Counted from the stretch's first letter, positions 45,091-57,600 are shown. The stretch is 64,000 nt of DNA from Pseudophaeomoniella oleicola (GCA_003868215.1 QWDQ01000070.1:52656-116655); one strand, 5' to 3'. Numbers and translations are program-made. The notes: generated from the sequence alone by a model not told the origin.

Positions 45091-47268
45091 ATGGGCGAAT
45101 ACCTCAACTATCTCATTGATCCTATTACACGGCAAGCCCGACGCTTCTCCCAGATCTCACAGAATAACATAAACGAATCTGTCCTCTTGGCTGAATCCTT
45201 CGGTCGATGGACTCCCGGTCGCCTCTGGTCCGGCTCTCCGACCCCCGAAGATGAAGAGGACGACACTGGAGGGGAGCGAGACAACGATGCGCTATTAGAT
45301 TACGGTCCGCAGTCGATCGACTTCTGGAGGTCTCGATCGGTCCTGATGCCTTCTCCGCCGCTGGATGCCATACAAAATGACATAGTGGAGGAGCCGCAGA
45401 CAATAGAAGAAGAGACACCCTTTCCGGACCTCGAGCCGCATACGGTAGCCGTTGCATCTGCCGGGCAGGCCTTACATCGACAACCTCACAGGACAGACAG
45501 CGAGCAGTCTCTCAACCCATTGCGTCATTTATCGCAACGTTCACGCATACATGAGGAAGATATAGAGAGAGGTCGTGGCTCTTTCGACTCCCTTTCCCAG
45601 ACGAGTCACCGCCGAGTCTCAAATAGCTCGCCAGAGGGACCTACAACGCAAAGGTCAAGAGATGATTCTGGTGCATTGCCCGAAGATGATGGCATGGCAC
45701 AGCTCAGGGACCGTATCAAAGCTGTATGGCGCGAAGAGGGTTCACATGCAACGAAGTCGATGAAGATTCATCTACTCATGATGGAGAAGTACAACGCATC
45801 TCAGAGGAAGAACAGTGGATCTCAAGGCCTAGTCACGGCGTATATGCCTGCAACACCACCAAATTCGAGTCCGAAGATGTTAGCTGCCCAGGTCGTATCT
45901 TCTCCACAGTCGACGCATCCTGTCGTGCAGACATTTGAGCTTTTGCCTTCAGATATCGACCTCAGTTTTGCTCCCCCCCAGCCTCGAGAGAAGAGAGAAG
46001 AGACTTCAGACGACCCAGAGGAAGCTATGGAAGAGGACTCTGTGCACCTGGGTTGCAAGCATTATATAAGGAACGTGAAGCCCCAATGTGAAATCTGTCG
46101 GCGCTTCTATCCCTGCCGCCTTTGTCACGACGAAGCTGTCACAGACCACAAGCTACCGCGGCACTTGACGAAGAACATGCTTTGCATGAGATGCCTGACC
46201 CCTCAACCCGCCGCACAATGGTGCAAGAACTGTGGCGAATGCGCGGGCACTTATTACTGTGTCGTGTGTAAGTTGTGGAACAGTGACCCTGAGAAGTCTG
46301 TATACCATTGCGACGACTGTGGCATATGCCGCCTGGGACAAGGGCTTGGTAAAGATTTCTATCACTGCCCTGTATGCGCTGTATGTATCAGCATCAGCGT
46401 TGCTCAGTCACACCGGTGTATTGAGCAGAGCACCAAATGTGACTGCCCAATCTGCGGAGAATATATGTTTACAAGTCCTGATTCTGTTGTTTTCATGAGA
46501 TGTGGACATAGCATACACGAATCTTGCTTCAAAGACTGGTGCAAAACAGCGTACAAGTGTCCGATCTGCTCAAGAAGCATTGTCAACATGGAAACTCAAT
46601 TTAGACGTCTCGATCGTCATATCGCCGGTCAGCCAATGCCAGAGGAATACCGAGATGCAAAGGCTCTCGTCAATTGCAACGACTGTCTGATGAAGAGTGT
46701 TGTGGCATTTCATTGGCTTGGCCTGAAATGCGAGAATTGTGAAGGCTACAACACAACACAACTGGACTTCATAGGAGCACCTGAATTGAATGATGAGCCA
46801 GAGCCGGAGCGACAGCCTCTCACGCCTCAAGAAGAAAGTGCAGGAGAGTTGATCCCTGATGCTATGGCTCAACATGCTACAGTGGTGGCAGGAGATCAGC
46901 GTCCACCGACCGCAATATCTGACGTAGCAGCTTCAGCCAGTTCACCATGGCTAATACCCCGCCGATCCGGTCCGCGATCAGCCTCTCCAGTCGTGAGCAA
47001 CTATTTTGGCTTGGAACGCCGAGACGATCAGCAAATGAGTGCTCACAATCCCGATGAACCTGAAGAAGAACTCGAGTTCTGGGGTGGGCGATCGCCGAGG
47101 TCTTTTGAGAGCCTTAGACTTTTCGGGGGTGGGGGTAGGGGTAGACCCGGAAATGAGGAAAGCGACAGTGACGAATCTATGGAGGATGAGGACGACGATG
47201 ATATGGACGAAGATATGGACGATGACGACGATCCAGAAGATGAGATCGTACTATTTGGCCATAGGTGA
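45091..47268 (+). CDS. CHY/CTCHY zinc-finger and RING-H2 protein (Pirh2/RCHY1-type E3 ligase)
   Basis: Predicted E3 ubiquitin ligase of the RCHY1 group, 725 residues in one exon. Order: a disordered N-terminal 310 residues containing a short helix (RDRIKAVWREEGSHATKSM). Next is the CHY finger from about 319 (LGCKHYIRNVKPQCEICRRF, then YPCRLCHDEAVTDH). The CTCHY region follows (RCLTPQPAAQWCKNCGE, AGTYYCVVCKLW, YHCDDCGICRLGQG). Then comes a RING-H2 finger near 448-500 (CDCPICGEYMFTS, MRCGHSIHESCFKDWC, CPICSRSIV). A zinc ribbon near 528-558 (CNDCLMKSVVAFHWLGLKCE) closes the module. The last 40 residues are a strongly acidic run of Asp/Glu, ending IVLFGHR. Human PIRH2 is only about 260 residues; the N-terminal and C-terminal extensions are typical for fungi. 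Secure as family, target unknown. Confidence 0.94.
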   Translation: MGEYLNYLIDPITRQARRFSQISQNNINESVLLAESFGRWTPGRLWSGSPTPEDEEDDTGGERDNDALLDYGPQSIDFWRSRSVLMPSPPLDAIQNDIVEEPQTIEEETPFPDLEPHTVAVASAGQALHRQPHRTDSEQSLNPLRHLSQRSRIHEEDIERGRGSFDSLSQTSHRRVSNSSPEGPTTQRSRDDSGALPEDDGMAQLRDRIKAVWREEGSHATKSMKIHLLMMEKYNASQRKNSGSQGLVTAYMPATPPNSSPKMLAAQVVSSPQSTHPVVQTFELLPSDIDLSFAPPQPREKREETSDDPEEAMEEDSVHLGCKHYIRNVKPQCEICRRFYPCRLCHDEAVTDHKLPRHLTKNMLCMRCLTPQPAAQWCKNCGECAGTYYCVVCKLWNSDPEKSVYHCDDCGICRLGQGLGKDFYHCPVCAVCISISVAQSHRCIEQSTKCDCPICGEYMFTSPDSVVFMRCGHSIHESCFKDWCKTAYKCPICSRSIVNMETQFRRLDRHIAGQPMPEEYRDAKALVNCNDCLMKSVVAFHWLGLKCENCEGYNTTQLDFIGAPELNDEPEPERQPLTPQEESAGELIPDAMAQHATVVAGDQRPPTAISDVAASASSPWLIPRRSGPRSASPVVSNYFGLERRDDQQMSAHNPDEPEEELEFWGGRSPRSFESLRLFGGGGRGRPGNEESDSDESMEDEDDDDMDEDMDDDDDPEDEIVLFGHR

Positions 47269-48433
47269 GAAAGGCTGGTGGTAAGTCTTCTCCAGATCTT
47301 GTCTGAACCCTCTCGCCAAATCTCCAAGCGGCAATGCATTCTGTTCGTCGAGAATATTGGCAACGATCGATATGTCTCTTTTCCCAAAACACCACCAGCG
47401 ATGTATAACCCCAAACACCGTTTACTCTCCACTTGAGGAAAATGTCAAACACAGCGCGAACCCGATGACTGAGCAACAAAGTGATTTCCTCCACCAGAGA
47501 GGCAGCAACTTTTGCGCTTGAGATCGCCCATCCTTCATCTCAACCTAACGACCTATTACGAATCTCTTAAATCATACAAACCTCTGTCTCACTCTTTGCT
47601 TTCTTCCACTACAATCTGTTTCACCCAACCAGCAGGAGACCCGCCCCACCCCCGTTTCCTCTGAATTACGAGACAATCTACCTACCTAAGTTATATACCC
47701 CCCGGCAAATTTTATCTAAAAAACCCAAAGAAAGAAAAAGAAAAAGGAAAAGAAAATTTGGTATACATATATATATATATCATCATCATCGTGTCTTTTT
47801 TTGTATATACCGGCGCTCGCTTACTACCTACTCAACTTTTGATGGGAGAGTTTTTTCTTGCTGAGCAAGGGAGGGAGTTTTGCGCAGGGTGGGTGGGTAG
47901 GGGAAATTGGATTGGTCAGGTTGGGATAGGTTAGGGAAGGGGGGAGTAGTATACGAGTCTCCTAGGCATTGATGAATGAATATGTCATAATATGTCTGTC
48001 TATTAAAATAAACAAGATACATACATACCCAGGTATGTAGGTATGTAATTATATATGTCCTACCTATCTAAAGGTCTCGATTCGGTTTTCGGTTTTACAA
48101 AGGAGTGAGTGAGTCGGAAGGGGGAATAGATATTGTAAAGATCATGGTTTTATAAATATTACTACGAGATTACTTTCATTATGTAGGTAAGGGAGGATTT
48201 GGCATGTGAATACATTAGGTACGCTATGAGCGTCGGGAGCGTGAGGCTGTGCTTGCTCGCTCGCTTGGTTAGTTTCCTACCTACCTAGGTAGCTACCTAA
48301 CTTTGCTTCGAGATCACATATCCATCTTCAGGGACTCCATGCAAGTCTCCAATTCTGTATTACCGTTGCAATGTCCTCCTACAAAAAGAGTCCGTGATGT
48401 CAAGATGATGGGTTCAGCCAGTGAGGCAATCGA
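47269..48433. other. 3'-3' spacer, CHY/RING and RRN6-like genes
   Basis: Low-complexity: A-rich run near 47715-47760, an AT dinucleotide run at 47767..47781, and a TACCTAGGTA palindrome at 48282..48291. No gene. Confidence 0.5.
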
Positions 48434-51400
48434 TCAGAAACCGGCTCTTCTTCTTCCTCCGGCATTAGGTGGTTTTCTGGCTTCTACCCTCTCTCTCACT
48501 CGTGCGACTTCTGAGCTGAAAGCACCGCCGGGCAGGTGTTGACGTAGTCGTTGCTGTTGTTGACTGCTTTGGATTTGGGTTTGTGAGGATTCCGGTGGTG
48601 GGATTTGGCTGCCACTACCGCCGCCGCCGCCGCCATCATCACCGGCCATTTCTGTATCTGTATAGCTTTGACTACTTCTGACTTGAGATGCGCCTTGTGA
48701 TGACGGAGCCATGGTCTGGGTAGCGTTGGCACCTGGTGGTGGTAAGACGTTGCGAACCCATTCGCCTCTCGTTTCGCTTGCGGGACCGCCAATGCCAAAG
48801 CCTGGTTGTCTCCTGTTGGTTGATGGTGTTCGATGGCCGTCTCGAATGACTAGTCTTCGGTCCCGACTTGGCCCTGATGGTGTTCCGGCATATTGGTGTT
48901 GTGACGACGGTGGGACTTGGAGCTGACTACTCAGTAGCAATGTAGGTGGCGCCTGGCGTTCACGCTGAGAACTCTCGAAGATTTCTTGTTGACGAGCTTT
49001 GCGTTTTTGGAGGCGAGCTTCGGCACGGAGTTGAGCAGGTGTCTGTGGGTGAGTCCTTGAGATCTCCAGAGCCGCCCGGGTGTCAAGAAAAGAATAAGTA
49101 GAAGGATCAGGCAAAGGTGCGGTGGCAGGTGGTAGATGAGACAACACACGTGTAAATGCCGCCGGTGGAGAAGTACTGGTGATGAAAGCAGGCGGTGTGA
49201 CCGTTGTGTATGTTGAGAGACGAGTGTAAGCCGAAGCAATTGGCAACGTAGGAGTGGGAGCTGCGAGAGGAGATGAAGGGACAGACTTCGATGTTGACTG
49301 GGTCGGGAGTGGTGGACTCGAAGGATTAATACGTTCCTCAGGTTTATCAGGCGGTAATGCTGAAGTTATTGGACGGTGGATCGAGATGCTCGCGAAAGCT
49401 AAATCGACAGCGATTTGACGGATGACCCTTTCTTTGGTGATCCGGACGCGAGAGGAGAACTCTCCTGATAGTGGAGCGAGAAACAGGGATACCAGATGAT
49501 TGTAGATGCCTCGGAAGAGACCTGTCTCTGTCGTGGGCAAACGCCATAATAATGTTGTGATGACCTGAGGGCGTCGCTCCATCTCTGTAACCAAAGCATC
49601 GAATCTGGAGAAATTCTCGTCGATCTCTCCTACCATAGAGCATTTTTGGTTCCTCACGAGATCGATAAGAAGGTGAGTGCTGTCCTCGTCCTCAACATAT
49701 GTGTCAACGCGTTTCATAATATCATCAATGTTGTCTGCAAATCTAATCGCTTGCTCAGACTGGTCGTTTCTTGTTTCACCTGTACCACTTGTGTTCCTGA
49801 ATGTAATAATAGCGGATTCATACACGTCTTGCCAATCCATGGACCACGTTGCTCGTGCCTTGGCTAGTCTGGCTTCTATCGGCTGACTTTCGAGAGAGAA
49901 TTTCCGAAGGCCCACATTGTTACTGAATGTCCCGCCGCGAGCCATGTCGTTACTTGCAACAGGGTCTTTCCATCCTTCATCTCCGATGAGATCCGAACTC
50001 TTAAAGGATTGTTCCCTTGGGAGAGATAGCCGAGATTTAGACCGGGGGTGCAGCTCCAGCGAGAGGTCTAGATTAGTTTTGAGAAGAAGCTCATCGATGG
50101 CGAGGTCGTCTCGTAGTACAAACATTTTGAAAAACTGAGCATCATCACTTTTTGTGTTGCCGCGGGACTCGACGTTATATATCTTCAAGCCAATGGGCCC
50201 ATTGATGACAGATTCTCCAGGCCTGAAAATATCGGGGGCTGTTGGAAGTCGCATAACAACGGGATCAGATAAAGATGACAAACAGCGATTGTGGTCTTGC
50301 CAACCGATACGGAAAATCGTGAGCAATCGGTTTTGGGTAGAATACATAAACACGAATGTATCTGATCAAATTAGTAGACACTCTTTGCGGGGACTGAGGC
50401 GACTGACCTGCCGAAGTCTGTAGCAAACACAACTGGAGTTTTGTATCAGAAACTGTTCGGAAATGTCTCCAAATCGGCACAACGTCGAAATTTAATGAGC
50501 TTTTCGCCTTTTTGGTTCCCTTAGACGGCCTGGGCGATAACGATATGATATGGGTCGACGTGAGCACAATCAGCTCTTTCCCGCCCGCTAGACTCCTGAC
50601 ATCAAGGATCCAATGGCCATGTCTTCTCGGCCCAAGGGCCATATCCGGGGACGTTATGAGGGAAGTATGAAGACCAAAAACCGAGAACTTCCGGCGATCG
50701 CACACAGCAAGACAATACGTATGCTCATCTACTTTAATCCACCTTATGGCATGCCATCCGTCATGGTGAGGGGAACCGGTTTCGGGTCGGTATTGTTGAT
50801 CCCAGGAATGCAGCCTTCCGTGCGAATGCAGCTTGACTTCATGGCGGGATCTGTCTCCTCGCTTTTGAAAGATATTCCAGACGCTCCAGTGACCATGCGT
50901 GTCAACTATAGCGAATTGGAATGGATCTTCTGGATGGAATGCCACATCTACTTGCGGATGCCCACCTGTACGTGAGAATGGAAGAGTACAGACGGGATTT
51001 GGCTCCAACTGGAAGCCTTGTTTTGCAGGATCACCGGAATAGAAACCCAACTTGTGATACAACGGTTGGAAGATGATAATTTCCGGATCGAAACGTGTTG
51101 CGAGAAGTGTGTGTTGGTAGCCAGAAGAAGTTGATGACACGATCTGCCGAATCGGCGAGGTCCCATCATCCCAGACTCCAGAAGGGAATGTCGAGATGCT
51201 GGGAGTATCTATAGAAGGACCTTCATCGGAGTTCGGGAAGCTCACACTGTCTGCGACAATTGCTGCAAACATAAGGATATTGCCTGCCTCGCCAGCAGCG
51301 AAAGCTACTACAGGAACAGTGGTATCATTCCGTGCCTTGCCTTTAACAACCCGTGCAGCGGAAGTGAATGTAAGTAGTTCTGCAGGAGATGCCACCGACG

Positions 51401-51773
51401 CAGACGAGGAATTTGTCTTCTGTGACACAAGCTGGTATTCATGAAGAAGTGAAGACGCCGGAAGCAATTCGGGTGCTGCTTTCAGGAGAGCTCTCAACTC
51501 CCGTTTCAAGATGGAATGAGGTGCTCTAGTCTCAACTGGGTCGTTGACCAAGGGATCTGTGCCTTGTGACCTATGGGCAGCAGGTGATTGTACTGGCCTA
51601 GACTGTGCCACCACTTCAAAGAAAGACTTTGGGGTGTGTCGTTCTCCGGTTCCGTGAAGTCCTCCATTGTCACCTTGACGTAGAAAATTCCATCCATGGC
51701 TGTGTTGCGAATAGGTTCCAGTCCCGAAATGTCCATATGTTAGTGCTCCGAGGTGCCGGTGATGGTCAGCCAT
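48434..51773 (-). CDS. RRN6: RNA polymerase I core factor subunit Rrn6-like protein
   Basis: Candidate subunit of the Pol I core factor (Rrn6-Rrn7-Rrn11), which recruits polymerase to rDNA promoters; functional relative of human TAF1C. Two exons: 51773..50408 and 50361..48434, joined by a 46-base intron, giving 1097 residues. The N-terminal half (about 130-480) has beta-propeller character: repeats such as VDVAFHPEDPFQFAIVDTHG, HWSVWNIFQKRGDRSRHEVK, WHAIRWIKVDEHTYCLAVCD and LIVLTSTHIISLSPRP. The second half is helical, then a long Pro/Ser/Gln-rich tail with a glycine run from CCG repeats. The C terminus ends VEARKPPNAGGRRRAGF, a basic KRKxGF-like end that I recognise from fungal Rrn6 proteins. 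The assignment rests on architecture and that tail, so a WD40-like protein of another class is the alternative. Confidence 0.82.
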
Positions 51774-52328
51774 CTGGTCTTGTTTTCAAGCGTGTTCTGT
51801 AAGTAAACAAAGATGCGGCCAGTTCATACACAAACATTCTGTCTGAAAGGGAACCTCTGCACACCGCAAGATTAGTCTAAGAGGCAGAGCGCGTTGCAAT
51901 GACCAGCGAGCATATCGAGACACTCAAGAAGCGTCTAAGTCCACCAAGTTGAGATGTCACATCGACAGAGATCTGGGGAAGAATCCGAAAAGTTCTTTTG
52001 AAAGGAGAGGAAAGTTAAACATCATGCCAAGCTTTTCTTATCGATAAGATGCGTCTACTAGTAGTGTAGATCAGTCAATAGCAGTTGCGATGACACGACA
52101 CGGGTGACGACAAGTCGGATACGTTTCTAGAATGCCAGGTTTCGAGGAATACATGCAGTGCGGCATTTCTAGCGTCTATTCCTACACATATTGTAATACT
52201 TCAGAATTACCCAAAGCCATTGTTCAAGATCCTGTCCAACTGTTCTCCTGAATAAGAACACTTTCTGTCAAGCCTTCATCAGACCTTCCGCACAGCCTCT
52301 TGTAGCGTCACTTGCATCTCAGCTCCCT
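51774..52328. other. Divergent spacer, RRN6-like and Hv1
   Basis: 555 bases shared by two divergent starts; no gene or clear motif seen. Confidence 0.5.
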
Positions 52329-53088
52329 ATGGATCCGGAATATCCATCGCTTTGCGATGACTTTGACCCGCGTACTCCTCTGCTCAAGTCCGATCGTCCT
52401 CGCCTTGCGGCTGCATCTCGCGATTTCATTTCTCGCCACCTGCTCACAGTGCACGGCCGGAATTCGATAGTCTATCGCCTCCGACGCTCACTGCAACACT
52501 TCCTCGTCTCAAAGTGGGGGCATTATTTTGTGCTTCTGCTTGTATCCCTCGACGTAGCTTGCATCTTCGCAGACTTCCTGCTCAGTCTGCATATATGTGA
52601 ACACGGAAGTGAAAAAGGGATACGAAAATGGCAGAAAGCCGACGAAGTACTGGACGATGTGAGCTTGGTGTTCAGCTGTGCGTTCATGGTGGAATTGCTG
52701 GCCAGTATTTTTGCATTTGGACTTGAGTATGTATACAAAGCGGCCTCTGATCTGTCAACTGAGTGACTGTCTGACCGTAACATGAACGAACGCTCGGCTG
52801 ACTTTAGAGAAAAGGTACTTCAAGTCGAGATTCCACATATTTGACGCTCTCGTCATCGTGGCAAGTTTTGTTGTCGATGTCTGCTTACATGGCCCACTTG
52901 AAGAAGCTGGTACTCTGATTATTGTCCTTCGGCTATTCCGCGTCTTTAAGATCGTTGAAGAGTCATCTACTGTTGCAGAAGAAACACTCGATCATTTGCA
53001 GGACAGAATAGAGGAATTGGAGAAGGAGAATGACATCCTTAGAAGACGTGGACGGCAAGGAGGCGACTATGGTTCTATTGAACAATGA
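52329..53088 (+). CDS. Voltage-gated proton channel (Hv1/HVCN1 family)
   Basis: Four-helix voltage-sensor protein that conducts protons, usually outward, to relieve cytosolic acid load. Two exons: 52329..52726 and 52815..53088, giving 223 residues; the AAAAG acceptor restores LEYFKSRFHIFDALVIVAS. S1 is HYFVLLLVSLDVACIFADFL with the selectivity aspartate (SLD, equivalent of human D112). S2 contains SLVFSCAFMVELLASIFAFG with the conserved glutamate. S3 is HIFDALVIVASFVVDVCL with its aspartates. S4 is IVLRLFRVFKIVEE, carrying an R-x-x-R-x-x-K series where animals have R-x-x-R-x-x-R-x-x-N. The C terminus is a coiled coil (LDHLQDRIEELEKENDILRR) expected to drive dimerisation. Fungal Hv1 channels have been shown to work. 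It shares a 555-base divergent spacer with the Rrn6-like gene. Confidence 0.94.
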
Positions 53089-53441
53089 GGGTAGCGAAGC
53101 CCTTGCATGTCACTTTTGATTCGAGCTTTTGAACGATACGAATGACTATTAGGAATCTCTTTTACTACCACCGAGCAGCTCAAGTTGAATTGAAATACTG
53201 CGTACAAACCAATTTTGAATTGATATCAGCAACCGCAATTATATGTTGCTTTTATCCCCCAACACCTTTTGGGTATCTTGTACATCTTTTTTGACCGGAC
53301 TCCAATCGAGAACAAGAGTTCAGGATGTTGAAACCACATTATCACCATCGCTGTGGTGTCCTCTCACGTTTAACTCCCGCCAAGGCAAATGCCTGAAGAT
53401 GTGAGTTACCGCATATCATGCGAACCTTGCCCACGCTGTGT
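53089..53441. other. 3'-3' spacer, Hv1 and OPI3
   Basis: Convergent 3' ends; nothing else seen. Confidence 0.45.
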
Positions 53442-54328
53442 CTACGCAGCCTTTCTCCTCTTCTGCTTTTGTTTTGGCGTAGATCCTGTCATTGAGCGAG
53501 TGACTCTCTTCTCATCCTTCTGTGCGTAGATATTTGCTGTGAATGGACTAGTCGGAGGTCATTAGCTGTTACAACCCATACGATGATTGCACTTACTCCT
53601 CAAACTGGATGGCAATGAGGTACATCGCAAAGACCTCCACTGTCAAAAGAACACCAGCAAGTCGACCCTGAGTCAAGGCCCAACCGAGGAAACTACAAGT
53701 ACTGCCCCAATACATTGGCGCGCCGGTAACATTGAACGGGAAGCTCTCGACTTTGTGGTCCATCAAGATACCAAAGTAGTCGCCCAGGTAGGTCCCTGTC
53801 ACCCCTAGAGCCCACATGGAAGACAGTACTAAAGTGTTGCCGATTGCAAGAAGTGCATATCCAAGCAAGGGCTGCTTGGCCGGTGGATAGAGGGGTTGAG
53901 AGGAGAGCGCTGTCGCGTAGTAATGATCGCGTAGGATACCCAACAAAAAGATCGTGACTGCGAGGGCATAACAACCACGGTATGGAGACCCAAAGATCTT
54001 TGTTAGGAAGTGGGTGTGATACTCTGCGTGGAGCGTGGGAGTCAGACAGGATTGATGTCGCTTTGGCTTAAGAGGCACATACCCTGACGCGCAACGATGC
54101 TATCGGGATATTAGCGATGGAAATTTGGCGCTATGGGCTTCCGCAATACATACTTCCAGAAGATCGGGTTGAACGCGATCGACGCCGCAGAGACTTTGGT
54201 CACATATTAGCAGTTGTCCTTACCCACACATTTGTTGTCATACTCCAGAGATTTTGATCGGCGAAATCAATAGTACCAACGTTTTCGGATCCCAGAATGA
54301 GATCTTTCAGATTGTAGAGCTTCTCCAT
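53442..54328 (-). CDS. OPI3: Phosphatidyl-N-methylethanolamine N-methyltransferase (Opi3)
   Basis: ER membrane enzyme that performs the last two methylations of phosphatidylethanolamine to phosphatidylcholine, using S-adenosylmethionine. Five exons: 54328..54244, 54193..54154, 54099..54083 (only 17 bases), 54023..53597 and 53547..53442, giving 224 residues with all phases agreeing. The joined N-terminal region reads DFADQNLWISAASIAFNPIF, then WNIVARQEYHTHFLTKIFGS, the family start. Later signatures: AIGNTLVLSSMWALGVTGTY, LGDYFGILMDHKVESFPFNV and PMYWGSTCSFLGWAL. The last exon contributes FEDPFTANIYAQKDEKR and a basic tail ending RRKAA. Without the last splice the frame stops at once after FEE, so the fifth exon is essential to the call. 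This complements the Kennedy-pathway gene at the left end of the window. Confidence 0.95.
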
Positions 54329-54694
54329 GGCTACGTGAGATTTCCTGGCTCTAATATTTGAAGTTTGAGGAGTTGAGGTCCAATGTGAAGCCAAATCGAG
54401 AAATGGAAACAGTAAACGAAGTGCGGGTGATCCACGTCCAGGTTAAGTAAGGTAAGTTTTGTTTCCCCACTGACGTCTTTGATGACCCCGTGTCTTGGCA
54501 TTCAATCAACAATACGGTATCAATATCTACCACATACCTACCTAGGTACCCCAAGTAGTGTAGCCTTCACATTTGTTACAAGGTTCAATCAATTTGCTCT
54601 AATCTCGATAACTTACATGAACTGCCGTATCCTGTCAGCTATTCATAGCATCGTGGGCCACGTCTCATAACCTAGGCACTAAATACATAGGCCT
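54329..54694. other. Spacer, OPI3 promoter and TRAPPC11 3' end
   Basis: Contains a TACCTAGGTA palindrome at 54539..54548. No gene. Confidence 0.45.
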
Positions 54695-57600
54695 TCAATC
54701 AACCCAGACAGCCACCCCTTTCTTATCCTGGACAACCTTATCGCCCGCAGCGATCACTCTCAGCTGTTTCCTAAACCCCTGATCAACAACGATCAAATTG
54801 GGTCTCAACCACATGCCTTCCGTTATCTTGGTGTTGATGTTTTTCTTCGTAGCTAGTAGCCTGAATGCCACGCTGTGTCTACTCAACGGCACTAAGCTCA
54901 AGGTGGTGGATTTCGGTCCGGAAAATGCGAAGTCTTCAGAAGATTCCATCGTGAGAGAGAACGTGAGAAAATGTAACGATGGGTTCTCAAGGGTGTAGAA
55001 TATCGTCACAAGACCTGGAACCGGAGATGTAGTTTCTTCTTCTAGCGAATGGCTGACAAGTGGAGACGTGGACAGCAGGACTCGAGGTTCTGCCATGGGT
55101 ATTGCGAAGCGTGGAGTGGCCAGTGTTGTTGTTGTACTTTGAGCGACATCAGTGGACCTACGCCATCTTATAGACAACATAAAGTCGAGAACGACCTGTC
55201 TGCGGTCGGCAAGTGCATATTTTGAGACCACAATATCGAAATTTGTCTCTATTTGCCCTTGGGGACTGATCTTGATCCCGGCCTTACCATCATCATCATC
55301 ATCTTCAGAGACCTTCTTGACTTGGCAGGCTGCTCCACCAGCTACACCGTCGATTAGGAGCTCGATCTCCTCTATATAGACTTGCTCAGTGGCGAAAGAC
55401 GCGACTTTACTCGTCAATAGGAACCGCTGACAGAGACCTTCTGGGACTCGGTCCTCGACGATTGCTTCCCGATTCTCGGAAAGTGTACGGTCGTCCGGCA
55501 TTTGGAAGAAATCCGGCCAAGGTTGAGAATCAAGTCTCGCCTGGAATTCGTAGTTGGCTTCGAAAGGACGTATGAATGGCAGAATCAAAATGGTTTCCTT
55601 GGACATTGGGGTCTCTGTTTCTGACACAAGGTGGTAGCGGACTCTGACTGACACCTCATATCGTGCCGTATCTACGGTTTCCCTGAGAGCTAGGCTGAGG
55701 TTGCGCAGACCTTGACGCTGAAGAATGCCCAAAGAGCGGGATGGAACATGCAGCGATGCATTAGTTGAGGGTTCAATCGGAGGGGCAATCTTGGTAGTAT
55801 GCTCCATCGTATCGAGCCACGAAGCAGTCAGGTCTGTTTCGATGGCACTCTGAACAATCACGTCGATTGTCAAGTCGATGTCGTCATCCTCGCGGTTCTT
55901 AAATTCTAGTTGCAGGTCTACGTCCTCATTTGTGTAATATGTAGGCCGAAGACCACGAACACTGATCTCCAATTTCGGTGGTTTCGGTAAAATCTTCGCT
56001 ATCGAGACGTCTCGATCCTGGCCTACTAGTCGTGACAGAACCTTGTCTCCTTTGGAATAGTAATGCTCGGAACTTGCTGCATTCGATCCAGAAGTCACAG
56101 ATGTTAAATTGAAAGCATCGAAGTCCAATATGACAGCAATCGAGGCGACGCGCGCATCTCCTGCCTCGCGTGGTATCACGAGGAGATCAAAAGCTCTCGT
56201 CTGTCCCGGGGAGATGGCCAGGCCGGCGTGGCCAATAAGAGCTACGAGCCCCGTTGCTTGGGATTGTACAATCGTGGAATCGGCGGACATTGATGCGTCT
56301 CGAAGTTGAATTTTCGACAAGTCGATCGGATGATCTATGGCGTCGAGATTGTCTTCTTCATCTGCAAGTAGTCTTATAGACCTCAAGCCACCTTCAAACA
56401 CTATCTTGATCTCTGATATGCGAATTAGCTCAGAGGATGGCTGGGCATTTGACTTTAAGACCAGTTGCCCTTCTAGCTTCTCACCAACGTTCCCCTCGGG
56501 AGTGACGAAGGCGAATCGTGCCGAGATGGGAGATGACGAGCCATCTGCATCGACAACAACAGCTTGCCTTGTACTTGTTGATGTCAAGGAATCCAGGCTG
56601 TGCTGTAAGTCATACGTGAAATGCTCTCGAGGAGAAAATTGTGAACTGTACAATTCCCAGAGAGTCCGAAGGACGCTTTCGGGATCCTCACATTTTATGG
56701 AGCACTCATAGACTGTCCAGCCGATATCTTCCACCAGCATCGGCCAGCCTTCTTTTCGCCAGCTCAGGCTCTCCCAAACTGGTCTTAGCACACGCAATGC
56801 GGCTGCCCATTGCTCAGACACCATTAATGAACGAGCCAATTCCAAGAACAGTCGCTCGGTTGCGCGAACCTGCTTGCGGGTCTGGAAATGGTCTATCGAT
56901 TCGTGCAACGTATGGATGAGCTCTTGGATGATTTCAGAGGCGCCATTGGCAGCGGAAGAGAACTCTTCGTAAGGACCCGGTACCAGATATGTGTCATAGA
57001 GATGCGCCTTGCTCGCGATGACAGACGCTGGCGACTGGCCTGGAGGGGGTCGATCTTCTTCCGGGATGGCAATCGCTAAATTTCGTCGTCTCTGAGTATG
57101 TTTTTGCGACTTGTAGAGCCAGTAACCTTGATGGTGCAACATTTCCCATGGAGCCACTCGCTCTCCAATCGGAATGGCCTTCTCCGGTTGGCAATATATA
57201 GCACCGAGTTTGCCGGCTCGAGCATCATTTAGTTCACCCGTAGACAAGGCCGGGATCGGCGCTTGATTCATGAGCTGAGCCATGGCCTTTGACCACAAAG
57301 CTTCCCAGGCCGCCCATCCATACCCGTCAGTCCCATTTCCCCGGCGAACAATAAGATCCCGCATACGATCCCGATGATTCACCCAAGATCGGACGCTCGT
57401 TGTCACTTGTCCGGTCCACAATAGACAGCGTATGATGCGCGTAGCTATGATATCAGCAAGCATTCGATACTCGTTGAACCGTGGAGCCCAGCTTGGCATA
57501 GATTCGAAAATCTCTGCAGAAAATAGGCCCTCATAGGCACTTTCATAGTTCCTGCATGCAGCATCCATCTCTTGCCGAAACTCCGCCAAAATCCCCAGCT

